Positions 1 to 7,289 of a stretch of DNA of 64,000 bases are shown here, piece after piece. This DNA comes from Desulfoscipio geothermicus (GTDB lineage Bacteria > Bacillota > Desulfotomaculia > Desulfotomaculales > Desulfallaceae). The translations under genes and the position numbers were made by a program. Where the stretch lies: the NCBI GenBank assembly GCA_016841645.1, contig JAENYS010000002.1:1-64000 (forward strand). Direction: 5' to 3'. Numbering within the stretch: the stretch's first letter is position 1; each line of letters opens with the position of its first letter. The notes under the pieces are model-generated. The model did no database searches. It worked only from the letters and a program-made list of their open reading frames with translations, and was not told the origin of the DNA.

Positions 1-24
1 ACTAATAGGTCGAGGACTTGACCT
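1..24 (+). rRNA. 3' end of a 23S rRNA gene (partial)
   Basis: The first bases (ACTAATAGGTCGAGGACTTG and the next few) match the conserved 3' terminus of Firmicute 23S rRNA, the strand closing helix 1. The rest of the gene lies upstream of the window. The exact 3' end is estimated. No 5S rRNA-like sequence is visible in the following ~140 bases. Confidence 0.85.
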
Positions 25-164
25 GATTCTCGGTAGACGGTGATAGATTACCTGAACAAAAGTCATCTGTTGGTCCGATGCAAATATGTCTATTTGGGTA
101 ATTATCTTGATAAAATAATTGAAAATATTGGAATTAATACGATATAATAAACTAGGTGATTTTT

Positions 165-479
165 ATGGATATTAATCTTATACAACAAAAGGCCACTCCT
201 ATTTTAAAACGATATGAAGTTGTTAAGGCTTCAATTTTTGGTTCTTACGCCAGGGGAGAACAAAACGCGAACAGTGATATTGACATATTGATTCAATACT
301 CACCAAGAGTAAGGAAATCCCTTTTAACCCGCATCAAATTAAGGGACGAGCTTAAGGAAGTCCTTCAAAAAAATGTAGACGTGGTAACTGAAAAAGCTTT
401 ATCTCCTTATTTAAGGGATATTGTTATGGCTGTGCCGGGTAAAAATAAATTGGCGTACTACAGTCCTGGTAGCCAATAA
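165..479 (+). CDS. MNT-type minimal nucleotidyltransferase (orphan MntA-like)
   Basis: Small protein of the minimal nucleotidyltransferase superfamily. It has the GSYARGE loop followed by the metal-binding pair in SDIDILI, the catalytic core that transfers a nucleotide to a partner. In MNT-HEPN toxin-antitoxin modules this protein modifies and neutralises a HEPN RNase. ATG 165 is preferred over GTG 156 because AGGTG at 153-157 then has good spacing. No HEPN partner follows; a long hairpin repeat lies downstream. The last ~10 residues (ending YYSPGSQ) do not look like the usual family C-terminus, so the 3' end may be altered. Activity is uncertain. Confidence 0.75.
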   Translation: MDINLIQQKATPILKRYEVVKASIFGSYARGEQNANSDIDILIQYSPRVRKSLLTRIKLRDELKEVLQKNVDVVTEKALSPYLRDIVMAVPGKNKLAYYSPGSQ

Positions 480-536
480 AAAGATTGATTAATTGAAAGT
501 CAAAGATATGTTATCCATTAGTATTTACCAGCACGC

Positions 537-602
537 TGGGGTCAGACCTTGACATTTGACATTGACGCGAAGTTAAATGTCAAATGTCAAGGTCTGACCC
601 CA
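537..602 (+). repeat. REP-like perfect inverted repeat
   Basis: Two 27-base arms (537-563 and 576-602) are exact reverse complements, separated by a 12-base loop. Each arm carries the core GGGGTCAGACCTTGACATTT. It would form a very stable hairpin on either strand. A single-arm copy lies at 7254-7275. The core is of the type seen in dispersed REP elements mobilised by Y1/RAYT transposases; no such transposase lies in this window. Confidence 0.8.
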
Positions 603-960
603 AAGGGACCCAGATGTAATACCCTAAAAAATAAAGTGCATGCAGACAGTTTGCTAATTTGGTTTATAATAACAGTATGCAAATTGCTACTAAATCCCAA
701 AACAAGTTAACCATAAGTTAAATAAAGGAATGCTCATAAAATCATGTGTGAGGTCACTAAAAATCTGGCTAACAATTTTAACCTTAGATTGTAGCACCTA
801 ATTTTTAAAGAAATTCAGGTATCACAAGGGTTATGCGGTTTTAAAAGTGAAAGTTGGGTTATTGTGACAGCCGGTTAACGAGTAATAAATATTGTTTTCT
901 CTGTGATTTCCCATATAATTAATAACATAGTAATTATACTTTAATAAGAGGATGATGCAA
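603..960. other. Non-coding stretch without a recognised gene
   Basis: AT-rich sequence between the REP-like hairpin and the small membrane protein gene. A TATAAT sits near 664 without a convincing -35. No ORF with a ribosome site, RNA gene or remnant was recognised. Confidence 0.5.
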
Positions 961-1284
961 ATGTCTTCCATTCGTCTTAAGTTTCCAGAGAGTATTGGAC
1001 TTATTGGACTCTTGGGCATAGTCGGAGTTATAGGCAATATGCTGGATTTTGATATACTTAGACCTTGGCTAGCTGCATTTGCAGCTTTTTGTATATTCGG
1101 CTTTCGTTTTTTCAGCGACCGCCGCCTGGGTTTTCCAGAAAGACTGGGGCTACTTAGTTTTTTCGGATTTCTCGGATTTTTGGGCTATATTCCTGGAGCT
1201 GAATTTCTTAAGTCTTTGTTTGCATTGTTTGGGTTCGCATTTTTCTTTGCCTATTTAAGTCGCCACCGAAAAAAAGTCAATTGA
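961..1284 (+). CDS. Small hydrophobic membrane protein with internal duplication
   Basis: Protein of 107 residues dominated by Gly/Phe/Leu hydrophobic segments, so probably membrane-embedded with three or four spans and a basic C-terminus (SRHRKKVN). Two halves repeat the pattern FPExxGLxxxxGxxGxxG (LKFPESIGLIGLLG and LGFPERLGLLSFFG), suggesting an ancient tandem duplication. ATG 961 is chosen because AAGAGG at 946-951 is well spaced; ATGs at 952 and 955 are too close. It resembles small Firmicute membrane proteins of the DUF3796 type, but this is not certain. Function unknown. Confidence 0.65.
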   Translation: MSSIRLKFPESIGLIGLLGIVGVIGNMLDFDILRPWLAAFAAFCIFGFRFFSDRRLGFPERLGLLSFFGFLGFLGYIPGAEFLKSLFALFGFAFFFAYLSRHRKKVN

Positions 1285-1322
1285 ACAATAAAAACTTAAT
1301 ATATTAAAAACATTCGGAATGG

Positions 1323-1355
1323 AGATACTTAACGCAATAAAGTATCTTTTTTTTT
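1323..1355 (+). terminator. Rho-independent terminator
   Basis: Perfect 8-bp stem AGATACTT / AAGTATCT with a 9-base loop, followed by a run of T. It closes the small membrane protein gene. Confidence 0.8.
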
Positions 1356-1429
1356 GTGCAAAAAAATTGCATAATTGCTGTAACATTTAACTATGTTTAG
1401 GCACCAATAACCAGGAGCGTTTTTTTGAT

Positions 1430-1945
1430 ATGGCCATGTCAACTATAGAAAAACTTTATCATCGTTATAGAGTATCGATCTTCCAATACCTATACCGTAT
1501 GGGCGGAGATTATCACCTGGCGGATGAGTTAACCCAGGAAACCTTTTGCCGGGCATTGGTATCCCTAAAAAACTTTCGTGGTGAATCCGCCCTGTCCACT
1601 TGGTTGTTCCGCGTGGCTTATTATGTCTACACCGGGTACCTGCGGGGCCGTCCCGGGGAGCGCAATTTACCGCTAAACCATGATATTCCAGACGTGAACA
1701 GTTCAGGCGATCCGGCCCGGTATCTGGAAGATGCAGAAAACCGGTGGTTGGTACGGCTGGCCCTTGAACAGTTGCCTGTGGATTACCGGGCAGTGATAAT
1801 TCTAAGGGAACAGGAAGGATTAACTTTTGAGGAAATAGGGGACATACTGGGCAAGTCCCCGGCAACGGCGCGGGTAACCCTTTTCCGGGCCAGGCAAAAA
1901 TTTCACCAATTATATAAACAACTAGAAGGTGATGACCATGACTAA
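1430..1945 (+). CDS. ECF-type RNA polymerase sigma factor
   Basis: 171-residue sigma-70 family protein of the extracytoplasmic function class. Region 2 is near residues 8-75 (ADELTQETFCRAL and the FRGESALSTWLFRVAYYVY stretch). Region 4 is near 105-160 with a helix-turn-helix (LTFEEIGDILGKSPATARV). It should direct polymerase to a small stress regulon when released by the membrane anti-sigma encoded next. The start has AGGAG at 1413-1417, 12 bases upstream. The gene overlaps the anti-sigma gene by 8 bases, implying translational coupling. No convincing autoregulated ECF promoter was found. Confidence 0.9.
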   Translation: MAMSTIEKLYHRYRVSIFQYLYRMGGDYHLADELTQETFCRALVSLKNFRGESALSTWLFRVAYYVYTGYLRGRPGERNLPLNHDIPDVNSSGDPARYLEDAENRWLVRLALEQLPVDYRAVIILREQEGLTFEEIGDILGKSPATARVTLFRARQKFHQLYKQLEGDDHD

Positions 1946-3407
1946 ATATGAATGCGAAATAATTAAAGATCTTTTACCTCTATACGCGGACGGTGTGGCC
2001 AGTGAGGCCTCTTTGGACATGGTGGAACGTCACCTGGAAGAATGCGCATCCTGCCGGAAACTGCTGGCTGAATGTACCCGGCCTGTTTTTGCGGAATTCC
2101 CTGCCTCTAAAACTTCACCCCTATCCGGTTTAGATAAAGCCTGGGGGCGGCTGCGCCGGGTGGCGGCGGTTTTTATGGCATGTATAATCATTACCGTTTC
2201 CAGCATCGCCTGGGCCTCATACCAGGCCGGGCGGAATATGTCTCTGAGGGACCCGTCATTCCAACAGGCGAAACAGGATCTTTTTACCGAGGTAAACCAG
2301 TCCCAAAAGTTAGGCCCCTATACCATTACAGTGGATAAAATTCTGCTGGATTCCGCCCGGACCTCCGTTTTTTACAGTGTCGACCCGCAGCTGGAGGGAG
2401 ATAGCAATATACATATCCACATGGCCGACGATAAAGGTGTTTATTATGACCCTCGGGGTGGGAGGGGCATACAAGGTAAATATTTTGTATTTGATCTGGA
2501 ACCGGTTAATCTGGATGCCCAGAAATTAACCCTGTCCTTTAACACCGGTGAAATGCCCGGGGAAACACAGTTCAAAATACCGGTCGACCCTACCATAGTG
2601 GCCCAAAATACCCGGGAGTTTTACCCCAACCTGAAAAAAACCATAGAACCGGTAGAGCTGGCCTTGGACCGGGCAGTTCTGGGCATATCCGAAAGTATTG
2701 TCTTTTTCCGGGTGCGCTGGCCCCAGGACCCTTCCATAGCCGGTGTGGGCATTGGACAGGACAGTCCCATGTATACCGTTATGGGACCCAATGGGCCTAC
2801 CAGCGTGGAAAGCCGGGGTAGCAGCACCCCGCCGGCGCCGATGATTAAAGAATACGGTGCCTTTTTACCCGGTCACTGGGCGGATCTAATAGACGAAACC
2901 AACGGTAAAAGAATCAAGCTCAATGAAACCCGCACCCAAACCGACCCGGTAACGGGTGGAATTACGGGTACGTTCCACTTTGATCCCGTAGACCCGTCGG
3001 CCAGGGAATTAAAACTGACCTCGCCGCCACTGTACCTGTACCGTTTCCCGGCTGAGGAACAAACAATGGAGTTCAACTGTCCCCGCCAGGGTGAACAAGC
3101 ATTAAACGGAGTTTTTAGTTGCGGGGCTGTTACTTACAGCTTGGAAAAGGTGGTTATAGAGGATAAACCGCTGATTTGTTACTTCAATTTTAAAGGCAGC
3201 GGGGATAAACCGCCTCATTATTACCGGCCTGAATTTTGTATTAAAGATCAAGAATTCCGGCATAAGCATATCCGTATGGAATGGCTTGATGAAAATCATG
3301 TCAAAATATCTTTCCCCATGCCCGAGAACGACCGGATTACTTTGCAGTTAAGAAGTGTGGGGGAGAGGATGCCCAAGGTTGATTTTGAACTCGATGCCGC
3401 ACGATGA
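1938..3407 (+). CDS. Transmembrane anti-sigma factor with large external domain
   Basis: About 489 residues. The N-terminus carries a zinc-binding anti-sigma domain (HLEECASCRKLL, the HxxxCxxC motif) that should hold the preceding sigma factor. One membrane helix follows near residues 80-100 (VFMACIIITVSSIAWAS). The remaining ~380 residues are probably extracytoplasmic and resemble DUF4179-type domains of Firmicute anti-sigma proteins. ATG 1938 is preferred to ATG 1932 because AGAAGG at 1924-1929 needs the longer spacing. The signal sensed is unknown. Confidence 0.85.
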   Translation: MTKYECEIIKDLLPLYADGVASEASLDMVERHLEECASCRKLLAECTRPVFAEFPASKTSPLSGLDKAWGRLRRVAAVFMACIIITVSSIAWASYQAGRNMSLRDPSFQQAKQDLFTEVNQSQKLGPYTITVDKILLDSARTSVFYSVDPQLEGDSNIHIHMADDKGVYYDPRGGRGIQGKYFVFDLEPVNLDAQKLTLSFNTGEMPGETQFKIPVDPTIVAQNTREFYPNLKKTIEPVELALDRAVLGISESIVFFRVRWPQDPSIAGVGIGQDSPMYTVMGPNGPTSVESRGSSTPPAPMIKEYGAFLPGHWADLIDETNGKRIKLNETRTQTDPVTGGITGTFHFDPVDPSARELKLTSPPLYLYRFPAEEQTMEFNCPRQGEQALNGVFSCGAVTYSLEKVVIEDKPLICYFNFKGSGDKPPHYYRPEFCIKDQEFRHKHIRMEWLDENHVKISFPMPENDRITLQLRSVGERMPKVDFELDAAR

Positions 3408-3438
3408 CCGGATTTTAAAACGAAAAGGGGAGGGAGCC

Positions 3439-3960
3439 ATGCCAAAACTGGAAGAAATGTCTAAACAGAAACAGGGTAATTCTTCCGTGCAAATAGCAAA
3501 TTTGCTCTACAACACAGGATTCAGATTAACCGGAAGTCACAAGAGAACCCAGGAACTGTTAACGGGCGTTTTTAACACATTAAACGGTAATATAATTATA
3601 AACACGGTTTTGAAAAAACTGTGTTTAATATACATAAATCAAGCCACATCCAGCCAGGGCAAGAATTTATCTAATAATTTACCTAAATATTCATCTAAAG
3701 CTAAAAGCAGCCCGGTGGCAAAAGACAATAGCGCAGAAAAAATACAAGAAGCACTATTAACGCTGCCGCCTACAGAAAGGTTAGTATTGGTTTTGCGAGA
3801 TGTATTAGGGCTGAGTTATGTCGAGATAGCCGAGATAACCGGTATAGAAAAAATAGCGGTAACTCGTCTGCTGAATGCGGGACGGTGTGAGCTGCGAAAA
3901 CAGTTAGCCCCGCCCCCGGGGCAAAGCAGATCGCTTGAAAAATATCCTATCGCGAAGTAA
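3439..3960 (+). CDS. Second sigma-70-like protein with degenerate region 2
   Basis: 173 residues. The C-terminal half is a clear sigma region 4 helix-turn-helix (LPPTERLVLVLRDVLGLSYVEI then EITGIEKIAVTRLLNAGR). The N-terminal half has only a weak trace of region 2 and lacks an obvious -10-binding helix. ATG 3439 follows GGGGAGGGAG at the right distance. The gene lies 31 bases after the anti-sigma gene, so it is probably the third gene of the operon. It could be a partner or modulator of the upstream ECF sigma or a weak alternative sigma factor. Confidence 0.75.
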   Translation: MPKLEEMSKQKQGNSSVQIANLLYNTGFRLTGSHKRTQELLTGVFNTLNGNIIINTVLKKLCLIYINQATSSQGKNLSNNLPKYSSKAKSSPVAKDNSAEKIQEALLTLPPTERLVLVLRDVLGLSYVEIAEITGIEKIAVTRLLNAGRCELRKQLAPPPGQSRSLEKYPIAK

Positions 3961-4145
3961 GATGTAATTGTTAAGGGAGAAAGAAAACCAAATGAGCAGC
4001 CTGATTGGATCTCTTGGTTTAAATATGACGTTTGCAGTTTTAAAAGCGACATATGCAGTCGGAAACAATCGAAAAAAAGACAATCCTACATTCATAGACA
4101 GAATGAGAATTGCCTCGTTTTGTGCCAGGGCGTCGATTTCTATTT

Positions 4146-4274
4146 TTACGGTATCACTTCAAAAACGTGCGTGCACTTTGGACAAGTAACTTTAATAGTG
4201 CCTTTATCGCTTGGTACACGCAGCTTGGCATGGCATTCTTCACATTCAATTAAGCGATGATCGACGAGTTCCAT
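4146..4274 (-). CDS. Tiny zinc-ribbon protein or remnant
   Basis: 42-codon reading frame with two knuckles, IECEECHAKLRVP and VTCPKCTHVFEVIP, the CxxC-(~20)-CxxC pattern of zinc-ribbon tails. The same frame stays open for about 20 codons upstream of the ATG but no Shine-Dalgarno site precedes it, so it may be the C-terminal remnant of a longer protein. It lies in a region of gene debris, next to a nitroreductase remnant on the other strand. Confidence 0.5.
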   Translation of the reverse strand: MELVDHRLIECEECHAKLRVPSDKGTIKVTCPKCTHVFEVIP

Positions 4275-4356
4275 GATTTTAGCCGCGCAGGATTTTGGAT
4301 TATTTACTCTTTGGATTTGTAATATTTTTTATTGCCTTAATGAAATATGCTCTTGA

Positions 4357-4464
4357 CTAAACCGCAAAGATGAACTTGTTGCGGCAGTTACTATAGGCTA
4401 TCCAAATCAATCTCCATCTCCGCGGCCGAGAAAGTTGCTGCAGGAAGTTACAGAATGGATGTAA
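4357..4464 (+). pseudogene. 3' remnant of a nitroreductase-family gene
   Basis: After an in-frame stop at 4354-4356 the frame encodes a C-terminal tail containing DELVAAVTIGYPNQSPSPRP and ending EVTEWM-stop. This GYPxxSPxPRPRK tail is characteristic of FMN-dependent nitroreductase-family proteins. The FMN-binding body is absent upstream, so this is a truncated, inactive remnant. Confidence 0.65.
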
Positions 4465-4503
4465 TCTTTTGCGAATGCAGGTTTTCCAGTCAATTTTTAG
4501 TAC

Positions 4504-4533
4504 TTGATTTACCAGTTAAAATACAACTATACT
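4504..4533 (+). promoter_or_regulatory. Candidate promoter of phoU
   Basis: TTGATT (4504-4509), an 18-base spacer, then TATACT (4528-4533), about 70 bases before the phoU start. It is a housekeeping sigma-A type match found by eye. Confidence 0.45.
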
Positions 4534-4603
4534 TTTTAATGGCTGCACATTATATGCTGCCCGAATACATCACAGGCAGGTTCGGTTAAAAGGGGGCTAA
4601 TAA

Positions 4604-5296
4604 ATGGCCGGAGAGTCTTTTCAAGAACAACTTAATCAATTAAGGGACGATATTTTGCTGATGGGCAAAATGGTGGTCAATGCTATTGAAATGTCCGTAG
4701 ATGCTTTAAAACGCCAGGACTTGGCACTGGCTGTACAGGTGGCAATGGCCGATGAAAAGATTGACGAGCTACATCTGGATATAGAAGGCAGGTGCCTGTT
4801 ACTGCTGGCACTACATCATCCTGTGGCTCTTGACCTGAGGTTTATCGGGACCGCTTTAAAAATTATCATTGACTTGGAAAGGATAGGCGATCACGCCAGT
4901 AACATCGCAAAGGTAGTTGTATCAATAGGTAATGAACCGCTTATTAAGCGGCTGATCGATATCCCCCTCATGGCTGATTTAGGCAAGGTAATGATTCGGG
5001 AAAACTTAACGGCTTATGTTAATCGGGACCGTGAAAAAGCCTTGAAGATGGCGACGCTTGACAATAGCATAAACACTTATTTTACTAAGGTTTTTAATGA
5101 ATTGCAAGAGTTAATGGCCAAGGACCCCAAGAATATCAAGCAAGCTACTTACTTATTATTTATCGCCAGGTACCTGGAACGGATTGGTGACCACGCCACA
5201 AATTTAAGCGAGATGATTGTCTACATGATCACTGGGGAAAGGTTGGAACTAAAAGAAGGGCATGTAGAAACCAAACTATTAAATGTAAAAAACTAA
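4604..5296 (+). CDS. phoU: Phosphate signalling protein PhoU
   Basis: 230 residues, the normal PhoU length, with two tandem three-helix repeats. Each carries the metal-binding E/DxxxD motif: DLERIGDHASNIAK near residue 85 and YLERIGDHATNLSE near residue 190. PhoU is a cytoplasmic peripheral protein that links the Pst phosphate transporter to the PhoR-PhoB/P system and restrains phosphate uptake. No pst or pho genes adjoin, so it is a stand-alone gene here. A purine-rich ribosome site (AAGGGGGC) precedes the ATG, and a hairpin terminator follows. Confidence 0.93.
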   Translation: MAGESFQEQLNQLRDDILLMGKMVVNAIEMSVDALKRQDLALAVQVAMADEKIDELHLDIEGRCLLLLALHHPVALDLRFIGTALKIIIDLERIGDHASNIAKVVVSIGNEPLIKRLIDIPLMADLGKVMIRENLTAYVNRDREKALKMATLDNSINTYFTKVFNELQELMAKDPKNIKQATYLLFIARYLERIGDHATNLSEMIVYMITGERLELKEGHVETKLLNVKN

Positions 5297-5325
5297 GTTC
5301 ATACGGGTTTCTGCCGGGGATAGCC

Positions 5326-5350
5326 GGGGCAGCCTCACGGGTTGCCCTTT
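5326..5350 (+). terminator. Hairpin terminator after phoU
   Basis: GGGCAGCC (5327-5334) pairs with GGGTTGCCC (5339-5347) through a TCAC loop with one G-U pair, followed by a short T-rich tail. Confidence 0.55.
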
Positions 5351-5513
5351 GTCTATTACTAGCTACCCATGAGAGAACCTAGATGATAAACTATGAACAA
5401 AGGGATTTGAAGCTCCAATTGGTAAAAGTGTTGAAGAGTTTGAATATGCCTGCCCAGCCATTGTTTATACTTATTATGTAAATGTTGGTAATATAAAGAA
5501 GGAGGACAAGCTT

Positions 5514-6128
5514 ATGCTAGTTTTTGGCGTTATTTCCCCCCATCCACCCATCATTATTCCGGAGATAGGTGGCGCAGAGACTGAAAAAGCCACCAAAACC
5601 ATATCCGCTCTAGAAACAGCAGCTAAAAGGTTGACCGATGCCAAACCTGACAAACTTATTATCATTTCGCCGCATAGAGATCATGGCTATGCGGTGCCCC
5701 TTTACTATCTTGCCCGAAATTTACCTCTCAGCACTAAGCTGGAACAAATTAGGGTCATAGATCCTTCTTATGAGTACTATTTTAATCTTGGGAAAGAATA
5801 CGGTGCAGAAATTGACCGGTCAGATTTGCGCGTGGCCGTCATAGCCTCGGCAGATCTATCCCATGTATTAAAAGACGACGGCCCCTATGGTTACAATCCA
5901 GCAGGACCCAAACTGGATGAAGCTATCGTTAATGCGGTCAGCGAAAAAAATACCCAAAGGCTGTTGGAGCTTGACAGTGCCTTGCTTGAGGACGGGGCTG
6001 AATGCGGCTTACGGTCAATATTATTTTTGCTTGGCGTATTTGGGGACAAAGATTATTCGACGGAGGTATTATCCTATGAAGGGCCCTTTGGTGTAGGATA
6101 CATGGTGGCTACTTTCCAAATTGGATAA
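5514..6128 (+). CDS. LigB-type extradiol dioxygenase / AmmeMemoRadiSam protein B-like (shortened)
   Basis: 204-residue member of the class III extradiol dioxygenase LigB/Memo-like family. It starts with the motif ISPHPPIIIPEIGG, and potential metal ligands are His10, His54 and Glu189 (SYEGPFGVGYM). Family members of this type, as I recall them, are about 260-270 residues, often with an AMMECR1 domain. Here the segment normally between SPHG and DHG is missing (IISPHRDHGYAVPLYYL), consistent with an in-frame deletion of roughly 50-60 codons. The start has an AAGGAGG site. Substrate unknown; the protein may be impaired. Confidence 0.7.
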   Translation: MLVFGVISPHPPIIIPEIGGAETEKATKTISALETAAKRLTDAKPDKLIIISPHRDHGYAVPLYYLARNLPLSTKLEQIRVIDPSYEYYFNLGKEYGAEIDRSDLRVAVIASADLSHVLKDDGPYGYNPAGPKLDEAIVNAVSEKNTQRLLELDSALLEDGAECGLRSILFLLGVFGDKDYSTEVLSYEGPFGVGYMVATFQIG

Positions 6129-6364
6129 CCTAGGAAATTGATACCATTTGGGATAGGCAAAAAGGACCGGCATTTGTTATAATGCAGTCATGATAAATGT
6201 GATTGAAACCAAACTAAACTTAATAGCAAGCCTAAATTTAATGCGCTACCACATCCCATTGCGTTATAAATATCATTTTGAATCTAAAGATCCTTTGCCG
6301 ATGCAAATGAGGTAGGGGATTATTATTTTACAAGGCATGCTAGTTTCCAAGGGTTTGCATTGCC

Positions 6365-7219
6365 CTAAAGTCCAAGAGTCCTTAAGTTGGCCTGAAGGGA
6401 CCTAGCCAGCATTGGTGTTGCGGCCGATGCTGGCAATCCCAGAGAAATTGCTACTTGCCTGCACAAATCCTTTATTTCCGGTGCTGTATCGCTGGTAACA
6501 TTTCGGGCAACTAACTCGTGAATACGTTGTAGAAAACTTATACTTTCTCCCATCAGTTGGTATATGCTGTCACCCTTCCGTGGGTCATCCCAGGCAGATA
6601 ACAGAGTATGAATACTTGTTAATGACTTTAACTTCATAATTGAGCAGACGGATTTTTTATAATCATCGTAAATGGGTAGGTCTCCCGGTAGCGGAACCGC
6701 ATCACCGCAAAATAGCGCCCTGTCTGCGGGAAGCCACAGTGAAATAGAGCCTTCCGAGTGACCCGGGGTGTGGAATACTTCAAGGCTCAAACCATCTCCC
6801 AGCTCCAGAATATCTCCTTCCTCTACCATGCGGTTAATGTCAACCGGACCCCCTACAAGAGAGTGGAAACCGGGAACGGGCCTTTCCCTGCATTGTCGAT
6901 CCACATCTTCAATCCAGTTTTTATCCCCGAAATGTGCCGCAATAAGACAACCGGTAGCTTTTTTGATGGAATGCGCAGCTCCGATATGATCCGGATGGGA
7001 GTGAGTTAGAATAATCATGTCTATTTCTTTCGGCCGGCGGCCCGTCTTATGCAAATACTCAAAGATTGTTGTTTCGGCTGAGTTCACCCCGGTGTCAATA
7101 AGGCAAATTCGCGAACCATAGATAAGAAATGCATACACGAACCTGTCTAATGATAATTGCGGACCGATGGGTATTTTAAAGGGGATTTTTATAGCATGAA
7201 TGTGTTCAGTTACTTGCAT
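6365..7219 (-). CDS. MBL-fold metallo-hydrolase
   Basis: 284 residues of the metallo-beta-lactamase fold. The zinc motif THSHPDHIG is near residue 75, with further ligands in FHTPGHSEGSISLW and LFCGDAV. The C-terminal region is helical, as in glyoxalase II-like hydrolases. It is probably a cytoplasmic thioester or ester hydrolase; the substrate cannot be read from sequence. It lies downstream of the ferredoxin-type gene on the same strand, with a REP-like half element between them. Confidence 0.85.
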   Translation of the reverse strand: MQVTEHIHAIKIPFKIPIGPQLSLDRFVYAFLIYGSRICLIDTGVNSAETTIFEYLHKTGRRPKEIDMIILTHSHPDHIGAAHSIKKATGCLIAAHFGDKNWIEDVDRQCRERPVPGFHSLVGGPVDINRMVEEGDILELGDGLSLEVFHTPGHSEGSISLWLPADRALFCGDAVPLPGDLPIYDDYKKSVCSIMKLKSLTSIHTLLSAWDDPRKGDSIYQLMGESISFLQRIHELVARNVTSDTAPEIKDLCRQVAISLGLPASAATPMLARSLQANLRTLGL

Positions 7220-7253
7220 TTGTTTACCTCCGTTATATAGTATATTTTATATT

Positions 7254-7275
7254 CAAATGTCAAGGTCTGACCCCA
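7254..7275. repeat. Half copy of the REP-like repeat
   Basis: 22 bases (CAAATGTCAAGGTCTGACCC plus CA) are identical to the right arm of the inverted repeat at 537-602. The other arm is missing. It lies between the MBL hydrolase gene and the ferredoxin-type gene. Confidence 0.75.
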
Positions 7276-7289
7276 AAAGACCAAAAGGA

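Noticed and set aside
3992-4189. Plus-strand frame of 65 codons (starting MSSLIGSLGLNMTFAVLKAT)
   Set aside because: Ribosome site is poorly spaced, the second half is antisense to the better supported zinc-ribbon frame, and no family is recognisable.
6190-6315. 41-codon plus-strand frame after a TATAAT at about 6179
   Set aside because: No ribosome site, and the -10 box lies only a few bases before the ATG; composition gives no hint of a protein.
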